From assembly GCA_963582255.1 (NCBI GenBank), contig CAUZRD010000027.1:1-16914 (forward strand): 16,914 bases of DNA. The letters run 5' to 3'. This document shows positions 1-7,684 of the stretch, piece after piece. A program made the translations under genes and the position numbers. A model generated the notes under the pieces. It saw only the letters and a list, made by a program, of their open reading frames with translations. It ran no database searches and was not told the origin of the DNA. The stretch's first letter is position 1. Every line of letters begins with the position of its first letter. Source of the stretch: CAUZRD01 sp963582255. GTDB lineage: Bacteria; Pseudomonadota; Alphaproteobacteria; Rhizobiales; TMED25.

Positions 1-848
1 CGCGGATGTAAGCCCTGCCCACCCCAATTTGCCGAAGATAGTAGAGGCGTCTCGATCTGCGACCAATCCGGCAGGCGACTACTCCAATACTCATCCGTAG
101 CTAGTGGGTTTTCCCGACAATCCTGATAAAAATCGCTCCGATTGGCTCCAAGTTCCTCAGGAGATAATGTTCCAGGTCCGGAAACCAAATCTCCATTTAT
201 ACGGCTACGATAGCCCTCTTTGCCTACACCGTTTTGAACCGTCACCACCTGGTTTGGAAACCAAGCTCTACCGAACGTACATAAGATGCCGCCATGATGA
301 GAAAGATCGCGGTAGTAGTCGGCCGCACCTTCCCAAGTACAGATTGCGGCAAGATACTTGGGCTTCAGCGCTGCGACTTGCCACTGATTCATCGCGTAAT
401 AAGAGATACCATTCAACCCAACTTTACCGTTTGACCACGACTGAACCCCTGCCCATTCAATGCATTGGGCAAAGTCCTTCGCCTCTTGCGCCGACCAAAT
501 ATCCAAAAAGCCAGGAGAACGACCGGCACCTCGCGAGTCGATACGTACAATCGCATAATCATCTGGAACCCAGCGCTCTGGATCGGCAACTTCCCAATTC
601 TGATATTTGTTGGTTGAACCTGAGGGAATATCTGGATGATTCACGCACATTCGCTCCCACTGATCGGTATAAAGGTCCTCAAAATGGAGATACTTTCCAT
701 AGGGACCATAGGTCATTATTACGCCGTACTGTCCTTCCTTGATCGGTCGATAAACATCGCAGCGCAAAACAACGCCATCACTCATTTCTATCGGAACATC
801 CCAGTCGATACACATCCCATCACGAATTTCAGATTTATACCCGCTCAT
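1..848 (-). CDS. CocE/NonD family hydrolase (S15 peptidase-like), C-terminus outside the window
   Basis: The N-terminal 282 residues of an alpha/beta-hydrolase of the CocE/NonD (X-Pro dipeptidyl-peptidase S15-like) family are visible. Family members hydrolyse esters or amides. Seen: the N-terminal strand region 'VPIEMSDGVVLRCDVYRP' (18-35), a Tyr-rich oxyanion region 'TYGPYGKY' (46-53), 'RIDSRGAGRSPG' (102-113) and the nucleophile elbow 'GLNGISYYAMNQW' (144-156) with Ser149 as expected nucleophile. Near the edge 'ANWGGQGLHPR' is typical of the family just before the catalytic Asp/His region, which lies outside the window. The ATG at 848 lies 33 nt after the stop of the upstream hydrolase gene, with a purine-rich AAGGGAAA about 7 nt upstream, so it is probably the last visible gene of the Mo-hydroxylase operon. 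The exact substrate cannot be read from the sequence. The family call is firm. Confidence 0.9.
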   Translation of the reverse strand, partial: MSGYKSEIRDGMCIDWDVPIEMSDGVVLRCDVYRPIKEGQYGVIMTYGPYGKYLHFEDLYTDQWERMCVNHPDIPSGSTNKYQNWEVADPERWVPDDYAIVRIDSRGAGRSPGFLDIWSAQEAKDFAQCIEWAGVQSWSNGKVGLNGISYYAMNQWQVAALKPKYLAAICTWEGAADYYRDLSHHGGILCTFGRAWFPNQVVTVQNGVGKEGYRSRINGDLVSGPGTLSPEELGANRSDFYQDCRENPLATDEYWSSRLPDWSQIETPLLSSANWGGQGLHP

Positions 849-881
849 GACCAGTTTCCCTTTGGACTCGAGTTTTTGTTT

Positions 882-1664
882 TCAGCTTAGATCCAGAAAC
901 CCGCCAATTTTTTCAAATAGCTGATCGGGATCCTGGATTTGCGGACAATGTCCGACACCAATAAGTTCTTCATATAGAGAATTGGCGATTCCATGAGCTA
1001 ACTCTCGGCTCAAAGATGGAGGCGTCGTTTTATCTTCACTACCAACAACAACCAGCACGTTCGTAGAAATTTGAACAAGATTAGGGCGATAGTCTAGCGC
1101 GGCAAGCGCAAGGCATGTATCAGCAAATGCATCCGGATCGACGGTTAAAAGGCGACGCTTCCTCTCATCAATAACATCACCATGAGACACAGCATAAGAG
1201 GGTGGAAACATACGCGCGACCGCAATATCCAAAATAGACTGCATACCTCCCGCACGTACCTTTTGTGACATACCGTGCAATGGCACTTTTGCCTCTTTAG
1301 GGAAGGTCGCTCCAGCATCTGCCACCACCAGTCGGTTAAACAGCTCACCATGTCGTATTGCCAGCCCAACTGAAACAAACCCTCCCGCACCATTGGCAAA
1401 AACATCACAAGATGCCGGTAACCTGAGTTTCTGAATTGCTCTTGCCGTCCAATCGGCAAGCTCATCGACTGATTTACAGCCCGGAGCTGAATTACCAAAG
1501 CCTGGGAACGACAGTCGGGTTACCCGCCGCTGCTTCGCAAGGCGTGGCAAAATGGTGTCATAAACGCTGACATCTCCGAGCAAAGTGTGGAGCAGCAGCA
1601 AATCCGAACCACAGCCCTCCTGAAAATACTCGACATTGCGGCCGTTTACATCGATCAATGCCAT
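882..1664 (-). CDS. Alpha/beta-hydrolase fold protein lacking the nucleophilic Ser
   Basis: A 260-residue alpha/beta-hydrolase of about the usual size for enol-lactonase or C-C-bond hydrolase relatives. Seen: 'LLLLHTLLGD' (22-31, the HG region, here HT), 'LSFPGFGNS' (51-59), a nucleophile-elbow position reading 'FANGAGGF' (89-96), the acid loop 'VVVGSEDKTTPP' (205-216, Asp211) and the His loop 'GVGHCPQIQDPD' (236-247, His239). The elbow normally reads G-x-S-x-G-G; here the Ser position is Gly92 (codon GGT), while Asp and His are kept. The reading frame is intact. The gene starts 13 nt after the large Mo-subunit gene and sits directly before a CocE-type hydrolase, so it belongs to the operon. 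It may be a non-hydrolytic member of the fold (lyase, or cofactor-independent enzyme), a scaffold, or a decaying gene. The fold call is firm and the activity unknown. Confidence 0.88.
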   Translation of the reverse strand: MALIDVNGRNVEYFQEGCGSDLLLLHTLLGDVSVYDTILPRLAKQRRVTRLSFPGFGNSAPGCKSVDELADWTARAIQKLRLPASCDVFANGAGGFVSVGLAIRHGELFNRLVVADAGATFPKEAKVPLHGMSQKVRAGGMQSILDIAVARMFPPSYAVSHGDVIDERKRRLLTVDPDAFADTCLALAALDYRPNLVQISTNVLVVVGSEDKTTPPSLSRELAHGIANSLYEELIGVGHCPQIQDPDQLFEKIGGFLDLS

Positions 1665-1677
1665 GATTGAACCCTAT

Positions 1678-4014
1678 TTAAACTACGTTTTCACCGGCAA
1701 CTATCAACGCGCACAACCGCTCCGGAGAAACAGGGTATCGCTCAATTACAACGCCGAACGGCTCAAGTGCATTCTCAATAGCTGCGACAACAGCAGCGGT
1801 CGCCGGAATAGCCCCGCCTTCGCCCGCACCCTTGATGCCAAGTTCATTGAGAGGGGACGGCGTTTCCTGATGAACAATGTTTACTTCCGGCATTTCACTG
1901 GAAAGAGGCAAGAGATACTCGCTATAATTGGTCGTCAACGGCTGCCCAGATGGATCATAAATCATCTCTTCAAAAAGTGCGTTTCCTATGCCGTGAACCA
2001 CCCCACCAACAATCTGGCCATCAACTATCATCGGATTAATCATATTGCCACAATCATGGGCAACAGAATATCTTAATACCCTCACTTCACCTGTCCCGAT
2101 ATCAACTTCAACCTCGGCAATATTTGTGCCATTAGCATATGGCTGTCCCTTGGCAGTCGCATATGAAGTCGCCTCGAGTGAGGCATTAAAACTCAACGGT
2201 ACGGAGCCTCCAGCCATAGGAGCAAGCCGTGTGGCTAGATCGCCAAGTGAGATGAACACATTGTGATCGCCCTTACCCCGCACCGCGCCATCGGAAAGTT
2301 CAAGCTCCTCTTGCGGCTGATCTAGCACCTCAGACGCAAGCGCAAGCGCAGTCGTTCCAACCTGAGTTGCAGCCAGATGCACCGAGGATCCAACCGTGAC
2401 AGCAATACGGCTGCCAATCGCACCAACACCTTGTGCAAACCGCCCTGTATCACCGGTCTGAACCCGAACATCTTCAAAGGTTACGCCAAGTGCATCGGCA
2501 GCAATCTGTTTAATCACCGTCTTGTGCCCCTGCCCCTGGCTCGCTGCGCCGGTCTCAACCATGACCTTGCCTGATGAATCAACCCTGACCGTCGCACCTT
2601 CGTAAGGACCTATACCAGTATCTTCTACACAAGCAGCAACACCGATGCCCAAATAACGCCCATCCTTACGAGCAGCATCCTGACGTGTCACAAAATTCTT
2701 GTAGTCGGCAAGATTGACCGCCTTGTCTAGACACCCATGATAGTCACCACTGTCATAGACAACAGGCTTTCCGACTCGATTAAGCGCACCAGTTTCATAT
2801 GGAAAAGCATCTTTTCGAACGAGGTTAATAGCCCTTACTTCCACTGGATCAAGACCAAGAGACCGTGAAACGGCCTGCATAACACGCTCCATTGCATAGG
2901 CGGCGTTTGGCCGTCCTGCCCCGCGCACCGGAGAATTAGGTGTTGTATTAGTGAACACCGCCTCAAGCGTGACATCAATATTTCTGATTGAATATGGACC
3001 TGGCAAGGGTCCAAGCGTCGTCATTGGCAAAAGTAGCCCATAGGGTACGAATGCACCATTGTCGTGTATGATAGTACCGCGTACGCCAAGCACTTTTCCT
3101 ATTTTATCAACCGCCGCTTCAAGATTCCAAAACTGATCCCGCTGGGTCTGGGTTGCAGTAAAATGTTCGCGCCGGTCTTCAATCCACTTTATTGGTCGCG
3201 ACAGCATCCTTGAGGCAATGCACACAACCACTTCTTCAGGATAAACACTGGCTTTAGGACCAAAACCGCCACCAACATCTGGTGCAATCACCCTCAGTGA
3301 GGATTCAGGTATATCTAGATGTTGGGCGACAAGCCGACGCACCAGATAAGGACACTGGGTAGCGCTCCACAGAGTTATTTCACCGCACGATGGATCATCC
3401 TCGGCAATGACACCGCGCGTCTCCATGGCATGACAACCACCTCGATGATGATGATCTGAAATAGAAACAACATGCGCGGCGTTAGCAAATGCCACATCCA
3501 CATCACCAAACTTCGCCTTCAAGGTTGCTACGATATTATCTGGCGCTGAGCAATGCGCCAACGGCGCACCCTCTTTATAGGCGACCTGGCAATCAATCAC
3601 AGCATCAAGAACCTGATAGTTAACCGCTATAAGGGCGGCTGCATCCTCGGCCAAATGGCGACTTTCTGCAATCACCACAGCAACTGTCTGACCTACATAA
3701 TTCACCTCATTAGCAGCCAAAATATGACAGCAAATTCCTTGCTTAAGTACTGGCGAAGGATAAGGCTGCGCCATCCGCTTGTCTTTCAAGACATCAGGTA
3801 AATTATCATTGGTAATGATAGCAACAACGCCTGGTACTGCCTGAGCTAAAGTTGCATCAATACCAAGGATTAACGCATGAGCATGTTCCGCGCGCACAAA
3901 AGCGGCATGCAGAAGTCCCGGACGTGTGATGTCATCGACATAATTTCCTTGGCCTGTCAGGAGAGTTTTATCCTCTGCTCTAAGGATTGAGGCTCCGAAA
4001 TAGCGTACGCCCAT
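1678..4014 (-). CDS. Xanthine dehydrogenase family protein, molybdopterin-binding (large) subunit
   Basis: The 778-residue Mo-molybdopterin catalytic subunit of a heterotrimeric Mo-hydroxylase. The family inserts a water-derived oxygen into an activated C-H bond and passes electrons through Fe-S and FAD. Seen: N-terminal 'LTGQGNYVDDI' (19-29); cofactor motifs 'GGGFGPKASVYPEE' (248-261), 'SPVRGAGRPNAAY' (361-373) and 'ASQGQGHKT' (491-499); and the C-terminal 'KGAGEGGAIPATA' (728-740), whose Glu732 is the expected catalytic base. The loop carries RGAGRP and not AYxCSFR of true aerobic CO dehydrogenase, so I infer an organic substrate such as an N-heterocycle or aldehyde. Its ATG overlaps the stop of the small-subunit gene as TGATG, with GGGGAG upstream, which suggests translational coupling. 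Length fits the family. Not called coxL because the diagnostic motif is missing. Confidence 0.95.
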   Translation of the reverse strand: MGVRYFGASILRAEDKTLLTGQGNYVDDITRPGLLHAAFVRAEHAHALILGIDATLAQAVPGVVAIITNDNLPDVLKDKRMAQPYPSPVLKQGICCHILAANEVNYVGQTVAVVIAESRHLAEDAAALIAVNYQVLDAVIDCQVAYKEGAPLAHCSAPDNIVATLKAKFGDVDVAFANAAHVVSISDHHHRGGCHAMETRGVIAEDDPSCGEITLWSATQCPYLVRRLVAQHLDIPESSLRVIAPDVGGGFGPKASVYPEEVVVCIASRMLSRPIKWIEDRREHFTATQTQRDQFWNLEAAVDKIGKVLGVRGTIIHDNGAFVPYGLLLPMTTLGPLPGPYSIRNIDVTLEAVFTNTTPNSPVRGAGRPNAAYAMERVMQAVSRSLGLDPVEVRAINLVRKDAFPYETGALNRVGKPVVYDSGDYHGCLDKAVNLADYKNFVTRQDAARKDGRYLGIGVAACVEDTGIGPYEGATVRVDSSGKVMVETGAASQGQGHKTVIKQIAADALGVTFEDVRVQTGDTGRFAQGVGAIGSRIAVTVGSSVHLAATQVGTTALALASEVLDQPQEELELSDGAVRGKGDHNVFISLGDLATRLAPMAGGSVPLSFNASLEATSYATAKGQPYANGTNIAEVEVDIGTGEVRVLRYSVAHDCGNMINPMIVDGQIVGGVVHGIGNALFEEMIYDPSGQPLTTNYSEYLLPLSSEMPEVNIVHQETPSPLNELGIKGAGEGGAIPATAAVVAAIENALEPFGVVIERYPVSPERLCALIVAGENVV

Positions 4015-4502
4015 CAGCCCGTCTCCCCACGCATGACTTCGGCCGCTGAAAGAGCTGATTTAACAATTGCCTGATAACCCGTGCATCGACAGATATTACC
4101 AGAAAGCGCTTCTCGGATATTGGCTTCGTCTGCACTCGGATTATCTTGCAGATAGGCCACTAGAGACATGATCATGCCAGGTGTACAAAAGCCGCATTGG
4201 AGCCCATGATGTTCGTGAAAAGCCAACTGCAAGGGATGAAGCGTGCCATCTGGCAATGCCATTCCTTCAATCGTCGTGATTTCGGCGCCATCAGCCTGAA
4301 CCGCCAGCATCAGACAGGAACGCACCGCCTCACCATTAAAAATCAAGGTACAAGCCCCACAAACTCCATGCTCACAACCAAGATGAGTTCCTGTTAGATT
4401 GAGTTCCAGCCGCAACATATCACCAAGATGCATACGCGGCTCCACCTCAAGAGAATGCGAAATACCATTAACTTTGATGGTAATGGATTTCTTCTCGCTC
4501 AT
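4014..4502 (-). CDS. (2Fe-2S)-binding small subunit of the Mo-hydroxylase
   Basis: A 162-residue iron-sulfur subunit that relays electrons from the Mo site to FAD. The N-terminal ferredoxin-like domain carries Cys43, Cys48 and Cys51 in 'GCEHGVCGACT' plus Cys63; the C-terminal four-helix domain carries Cys103 and Cys106 in 'QCGFCTPGM' and Cys138 and Cys140 in 'GNICRCTGY'. All eight cluster ligands are present. I chose the ATG at 4502, not an in-frame ATG at 4556: it has a strong GGAGG six nt upstream, overlaps the upstream stop as ATGA, and gives the normal family N-terminus ('ITIKVNGISHSLEVEP'). The longer version would add 18 atypical residues. The 3' end overlaps the large-subunit start by one base. 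Order M-S-L matches heterotrimeric CO-dehydrogenase-like and N-heterocycle dehydrogenase operons. Confidence 0.95.
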   Translation of the reverse strand: MSEKKSITIKVNGISHSLEVEPRMHLGDMLRLELNLTGTHLGCEHGVCGACTLIFNGEAVRSCLMLAVQADGAEITTIEGMALPDGTLHPLQLAFHEHHGLQCGFCTPGMIMSLVAYLQDNPSADEANIREALSGNICRCTGYQAIVKSALSAAEVMRGETG

Positions 4503-5374
4503 GCCTGGCCTCCGGATTTTGTCCGCTCCACCGCTTTTTTGAGCACCCTCCTGCAAAGAACACGAACGAGTCTCTTACGATAAGCGCCCGAAACGTAAGC
4601 ATCATCCATCGTATCCATGTTCCCGGCAAGATCACCTGCGAACTCAAATATTTCCTCATTCGCTAAATGACCGATAATTGAGGTTTCCACATTGCCAAGA
4701 CGATGGACAATCTGATCAGCTCCGCCAATGCTTAATGAGCATTTTGTGATTATTCCCGAAGAATCAAGGTTTATCAGGCACGCGGCAGCGACAATCGCAA
4801 AATCTCCATGGCGGCGAGCAAATTCAACAAAGCTGTATCCAGGAGGATCAGACCACAGTGGGAACGAAATCTTAGTTGCTATTTCATCTGGCCTAACACT
4901 CGGCATCATATAAGCCAAAGGCCACTGCGGAAACGCAATAACGCGCTCGCCCCCAGGCCCCTGTACGCTGATCTCTGCGTCATAAAGAGCGGCAACAACC
5001 GCAAGTTCAGCCGATGGATCTAGATGACATAGACTTCCACCAATCGTACCGCGACTCCTGGTTTGAAAGTGACCGACACACCTCAATGCCTCGGCCATCA
5101 CCGGAAGGTCTCGGGCTATTACTTTTGAACGGAGTAGTTCTGCCTGACGAACCATAGCTCCAATCGTTACCGAGGAAACATCGGCACTCATCTGCGTCAA
5201 CCCGGCAATGCCATTCACATCAATCACATGAGCAGGCTGGACGAAACGCATATTCATCATCGGCACCAGAGATTGTCCCCCCGCCAGGAGCTTAGCGTCT
5301 TCTAGCCTGCCCAGAAGAGCAATGGCCTCATTAAGATTTTTCGGTTTATGATAATCAAACTGTGCGGACTTCAT
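4499..5374 (-). CDS. FAD-binding medium subunit of the Mo-hydroxylase
   Basis: The 291-residue flavoprotein subunit (FAD-binding PCMH/VAO-type plus CO-dehydrogenase flavoprotein C-terminal domain), which takes electrons from the 2Fe-2S subunit and hands them to an acceptor. Seen: the typical start 'FDYHKPKNLNEAIALL' (6-21), the FAD-pyrophosphate motif 'AGGQSLVPMMNMR' (31-43), the second FAD motif 'TIGGSLCHLDPSAE' (110-123) and 'YSFVEFARRHGDFAIV', where the C-terminal domain begins. Length matches the family. The ATG at 5374 follows the CoxG-like stop by 3 nt, with AGGAA upstream. The 3' end overlaps the small-subunit start by 4 nt (ATGA). The C-terminal 40 residues are Arg/Lys-rich. Confidence 0.95.
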   Translation of the reverse strand: MKSAQFDYHKPKNLNEAIALLGRLEDAKLLAGGQSLVPMMNMRFVQPAHVIDVNGIAGLTQMSADVSSVTIGAMVRQAELLRSKVIARDLPVMAEALRCVGHFQTRSRGTIGGSLCHLDPSAELAVVAALYDAEISVQGPGGERVIAFPQWPLAYMMPSVRPDEIATKISFPLWSDPPGYSFVEFARRHGDFAIVAAACLINLDSSGIITKCSLSIGGADQIVHRLGNVETSIIGHLANEEIFEFAGDLAGNMDTMDDAYVSGAYRKRLVRVLCRRVLKKAVERTKSGGQA

Positions 5375-5377
5375 CGC

Positions 5378-6037
5378 TTAAGATTCCTGGCGGAAAAACC
5401 GGACGATCATCTTACGCAGGGCACGAAACAAAACTCTAAAACCTGAAATTTCTGCCGGCTTAAATGTACTCTGAGTAACAACTGTTTCCGAAAAAAACCC
5501 AGCAGTCGATTCCGAAATGGGCTCTTCCACAGCGACAACATTTCCGCTGCTAAAATTCCAGTGGTTACCAGAGCCGGCTAAATTAACTTGACCTAGCTTC
5601 GCTTCCAGATTTTTAGTAAATTCTAAAATGATTTGGTTTGCCACTTCATTGATCAATCCACTCGCCCGGCCATACTGGGCAATCTGCCCAGACAAAGTGA
5701 TATCTGACAACACATAAACTCGAGTTCCCACATCGTTAGGTGATAGTTTGAAGATGATTTTTGCGCCCGCCCTCCCCCGACCTTTTTCATCGGCGCCGTC
5801 GGCCTCCATCTGAACAGTATTTAACTGCCTATCGATGTCAACAATGCGTGCTTTACCACTAAATTTAAGTGCCACTGGCCCAAGACGCACCCGGGCCACC
5901 CCTTTATACAACCTATCGCCGCAATCTTCGGTCAATGTCACACCTGGGATGCAGGGTGCTATCATCGGAACATCAGTGAGGACTACCAAGGCATGTTCAA
6001 TGCTAACCTGAATATCAAAACTAGTCTCAATGTTCAT
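5378..6037 (-). CDS. CoxG-like SRPBCC family protein
   Basis: A 219-residue CoxG family (SRPBCC, START-like) protein. Members are encoded with Mo-dependent CO-dehydrogenase-like hydroxylases and are thought to link the enzyme to the membrane or the quinone pool. Seen: the family N-terminus 'MNIETSFDIQVSIEHA', the motif 'APCIPGV' (27-33), 'YKGVARVRLGPVALKFSGKA' (44-63) and 'ADEKGRGRAGAKI' (82-94). The SRPBCC core ends near residue 150. A low-complexity linker follows, then a hydrophobic/basic tail from about residue 199 ('FRVLFRALRKMIVRFF'), which I infer to be a membrane-contact helix. An upstream in-frame ATG at 6079 would add 14 residues unlike the family, so the start at 6037 is preferred, although neither has a strong ribosome site. 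It is the first gene of the operon. Unlike in classical cox clusters, it precedes the subunit genes. Confidence 0.85.
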   Translation of the reverse strand: MNIETSFDIQVSIEHALVVLTDVPMIAPCIPGVTLTEDCGDRLYKGVARVRLGPVALKFSGKARIVDIDRQLNTVQMEADGADEKGRGRAGAKIIFKLSPNDVGTRVYVLSDITLSGQIAQYGRASGLINEVANQIILEFTKNLEAKLGQVNLAGSGNHWNFSSGNVVAVEEPISESTAGFFSETVVTQSTFKPAEISGFRVLFRALRKMIVRFFRQES

Positions 6038-6107
6038 GGTGCATAACCTACTGGAAGGAACATCCCACTCACCCGACATCTTTGTTTGTTCATTGGAATA
6101 TGATTGG

Positions 6108-6136
6108 CTTATAAATAATGATTAGAACCCAAACAA
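6108..6136 (-). promoter_or_regulatory. Candidate sigma70-type promoter of the Mo-hydroxylase operon
   Basis: Read on the minus strand: TTGTTT (-35, 6131-6136), a 17-nt spacer, then TATAAG (-10, 6108-6113). The -10 matches consensus at five of six bases and the -35 at three. It lies about 70 nt upstream of the preferred CoxG-like start. This is pattern-based only. Confidence 0.35.
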
Positions 6137-6389
6137 TAGACCGTAATAACCAGATGAGAATCATTGAACAAGTGTGATATTGCTTTTGGGCGATTACAGG
6201 CAGTCTGCAAAATATAATTTTATGGTTTAACGAGACGCCCGCTTATGAGGCAACTGGTTTCGTATTCGCGCTATCTAGTTCGCTTATTAGCTAGAAAAAG
6301 TAATTGAGCCCATTTTATATCTAAATCGCACACAGCTGCCACCTACAGACTACCGTCAGCTAAAAAGATTTCAAGTAAGATATGCTGAG

Positions 6390-6466
6390 TGCCAACCGCT
6401 ATGCACTCAAGAAACATGTAACTGACAATAAGGGCGGTCATTATGTCCAAGAAATGTCGGTTGGCA
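6390..6466. repeat. Perfect 9-bp inverted repeat with 59-nt centre
   Basis: TGCCAACCG (6390-6398) and CGGTTGGCA (6458-6466) are exact reverse complements. The centre holds a weaker imperfect pair, GACAATAA (6424-6431) against TTATGTC (6441-6447). It could be a folded RNA or a pair of binding sites. No promoter or terminator is clear on either strand, so function is not assigned. Confidence 0.45.
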
Positions 6467-6565
6467 AACCTTAGCTATTGGTAGCAAATAAACTACACGG
6501 CAAGACAGCTGCATGGTCTTCCAGTAGGAATCTTATTGACCAATCTAGATAGGAACAGCCCCAGA

Positions 6566-7633
6566 TCAAATCACCACCACTTTGTCACCCCGTTGCACAC
6601 GCTCGTAAAGATATTCGACATCGGAATTAAGCATACGAATGCAACCGCTAGACATGGCCTGACCAATGGTACTTGGCTGGTTTGTACCATGAATTCGGTA
6701 AAGGGTATCCGCACCGTCGCGATAAAGATACATCGCTCGCGCTCCAAGTGGATTTTCAACCCCACCCGGCATTTGAAGGGGAAGCCAAGGCTCACGCTCA
6801 CGCATTTCTGGCGGAGGAGTCCAGAGTGGCCATTCACGCTTAGCACCAATATAGGCTACGCCCTTCCACGAAAAACCCTGCCGTCCGACCCCAACACCAT
6901 AGCGGGTCGCAGTTCCACCCTCCTCGACATGATAAAGGTAGCGTTTGGCGGTATCGATCACGATCGTGCCGGGCTTATATTCTGTTTCATAACTGACCGA
7001 CTGACGGTAAAATTGCGCAGAAATCGCTGAGCCGGGTCCAAGCAAAGGAACACGAACTTTTTGATCTGCTTGCACGCGTGACTTTTTTACCGCAACCCAA
7101 GCACCACGTCGTGCAGCCCGAGCAACACCGGTCAACGTGGCAGAAGGCGGAGTCGCTTCAACCACTTGAGTGTCTTGTTCTTCAACTACTTGAGTGTCTT
7201 GTGCACGCGACTTTTTTAACGCAACCCAAGAGCCACGTCGTGCAGCCCGAGCAACACCGGTCAACGTGGCAGAAGGCGGAGTCGCTTCAACCACTTGAGT
7301 GTCTTGTGCTTCAACTACTTGAGTGTCTTGTGCTCGTGGCTTTTTCACCGCAACCCAAGAGCCACGTCGTGCAGCCCGAGCAACACCGGTTAACGTGGCA
7401 GAAGGCGGGCTCTCTTCAACCACTTGAGTGTCTTGTGCTTCAACTACTTGAGTGTCTTGTGCTCGTGGCTTTTTTACCGCAACCCAAGCGCCACGTCGTA
7501 CAGACCGAGCAACTCCAGTCAACGTGGCAGAAGACGCACTCGCTTCAACTACTTGAGTGTCTTGTGCGCGCGCTGATAATGGCACGATACACCACAAAAC
7601 TGCCGCTAATAAAATGAGTGCACCGGCTCTCAC
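6566..7633 (-). CDS. Exported L,D-transpeptidase (YkuD domain) with tandem-repeat N-terminal region
   Basis: A periplasmic L,D-transpeptidase, about 355 residues. The family makes 3-3 peptidoglycan cross-links or attaches proteins to peptidoglycan. The N-terminus is a signal peptide (Arg, then a hydrophobic stretch, then 'PLSARA' before Gln). Next come four repeats rich in 'AQDTQVVE' and 'GVARAARRGSWVAVKK'. The C-terminal YkuD domain starts near 'GTIVIDTAKRYLYHV' and has the catalytic motif 'IHGTNQPSTIG' followed by 'SSGCIRM' (His315, Cys331), intact and of alphaproteobacterial style. Start choice: an in-frame TTG at 7654 has no ribosome site, whereas the GTG at 7633 has GGAG seven nt upstream and gives a cleaner signal peptide. 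The gene is unrelated in function to the catabolic operons on both sides. The repeat region makes it much longer than a minimal YkuD protein. Confidence 0.92.
   Translation of the reverse strand: MRAGALILLAAVLWCIVPLSARAQDTQVVEASASSATLTGVARSVRRGAWVAVKKPRAQDTQVVEAQDTQVVEESPPSATLTGVARAARRGSWVAVKKPRAQDTQVVEAQDTQVVEATPPSATLTGVARAARRGSWVALKKSRAQDTQVVEEQDTQVVEATPPSATLTGVARAARRGAWVAVKKSRVQADQKVRVPLLGPGSAISAQFYRQSVSYETEYKPGTIVIDTAKRYLYHVEEGGTATRYGVGVGRQGFSWKGVAYIGAKREWPLWTPPPEMREREPWLPLQMPGGVENPLGARAMYLYRDGADTLYRIHGTNQPSTIGQAMSSGCIRMLNSDVEYLYERVQRGDKVVVI
7076..7567 (-). repeat. Tandem repeat inside the transpeptidase gene: 3 x 129 bp plus one 105-bp copy
   Basis: In coding order the copies are 7463-7567 (105 bp, 35 residues), 7334-7462, 7205-7333 and 7076-7204 (129 bp, 43 residues each). 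The marker CACGTC recurs on the plus strand at 7105, 7234, 7363 and 7492, exactly 129 bp apart. The last two copies are identical over about 70 bp. Each full copy contains a nested 24-bp duplication encoding AQDTQVVE twice; the first copy has it once, which explains the 24-bp shortfall. All periods are multiples of three, so the frame is kept. The repeat unit alternates an acidic segment with a basic one (ARR...KK). Confidence 0.95.
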
Positions 7634-7684
7634 AACCCATCTCCAATTATCCAAACAAGACTAATCATACTCATCGGATTATTA

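Larger units (their letters stand above)
6038..6565. other. Gene-less gap between the Mo-hydroxylase operon and the transpeptidase gene
   Basis: About 530 bp of AT-rich sequence with no ORF I can support on either strand and no tRNA-like fold. It holds the candidate operon promoter at its left end, a 9-bp perfect inverted repeat near 6390-6466, and a small GGTC/TTCC...GGAA/GACC hairpin at 6515-6541 downstream of the transpeptidase stop. That hairpin lacks a T-run, so I do not call it a terminator. Nothing else recognisable. Confidence 0.6.

Noticed and set aside
104..742. Plus-strand open frame of 212 codons at the left end
   Set aside because: It is antisense to the CocE/NonD hydrolase, whose protein has clear family motifs. 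The plus frame has none and starts without a ribosome site.
1678..4014. Calling the Mo-hydroxylase an aerobic CO dehydrogenase (CoxL)
   Set aside because: The active-site loop reads SPVRGAGRP and lacks the AYxCSFR signature, so the CoxG-M-S-L order alone does not support CO oxidation.
6443..6484. 13-codon open frame (MSKKCRLANLSYW) with AGGG upstream
   Set aside because: Too short to distinguish from chance, the spacing to AGGG is long, and it overlaps one arm of the inverted repeat. No supporting context.
6515..6541. GGTCTTCC...GGAA...GACC hairpin as terminator of the transpeptidase gene
   Set aside because: The stem is interrupted and no T-run follows on either strand.
7078..7617. Long repetitive open frame on the plus strand (rich in QPKxHVVQPEQ and LECLVLQLLECLV)
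   Set aside because: It is the antisense shadow of the transpeptidase repeats. Because all repeat periods are multiples of three, one stop-free stretch is copied in every unit. The opposite strand has a signal peptide and a complete catalytic domain.
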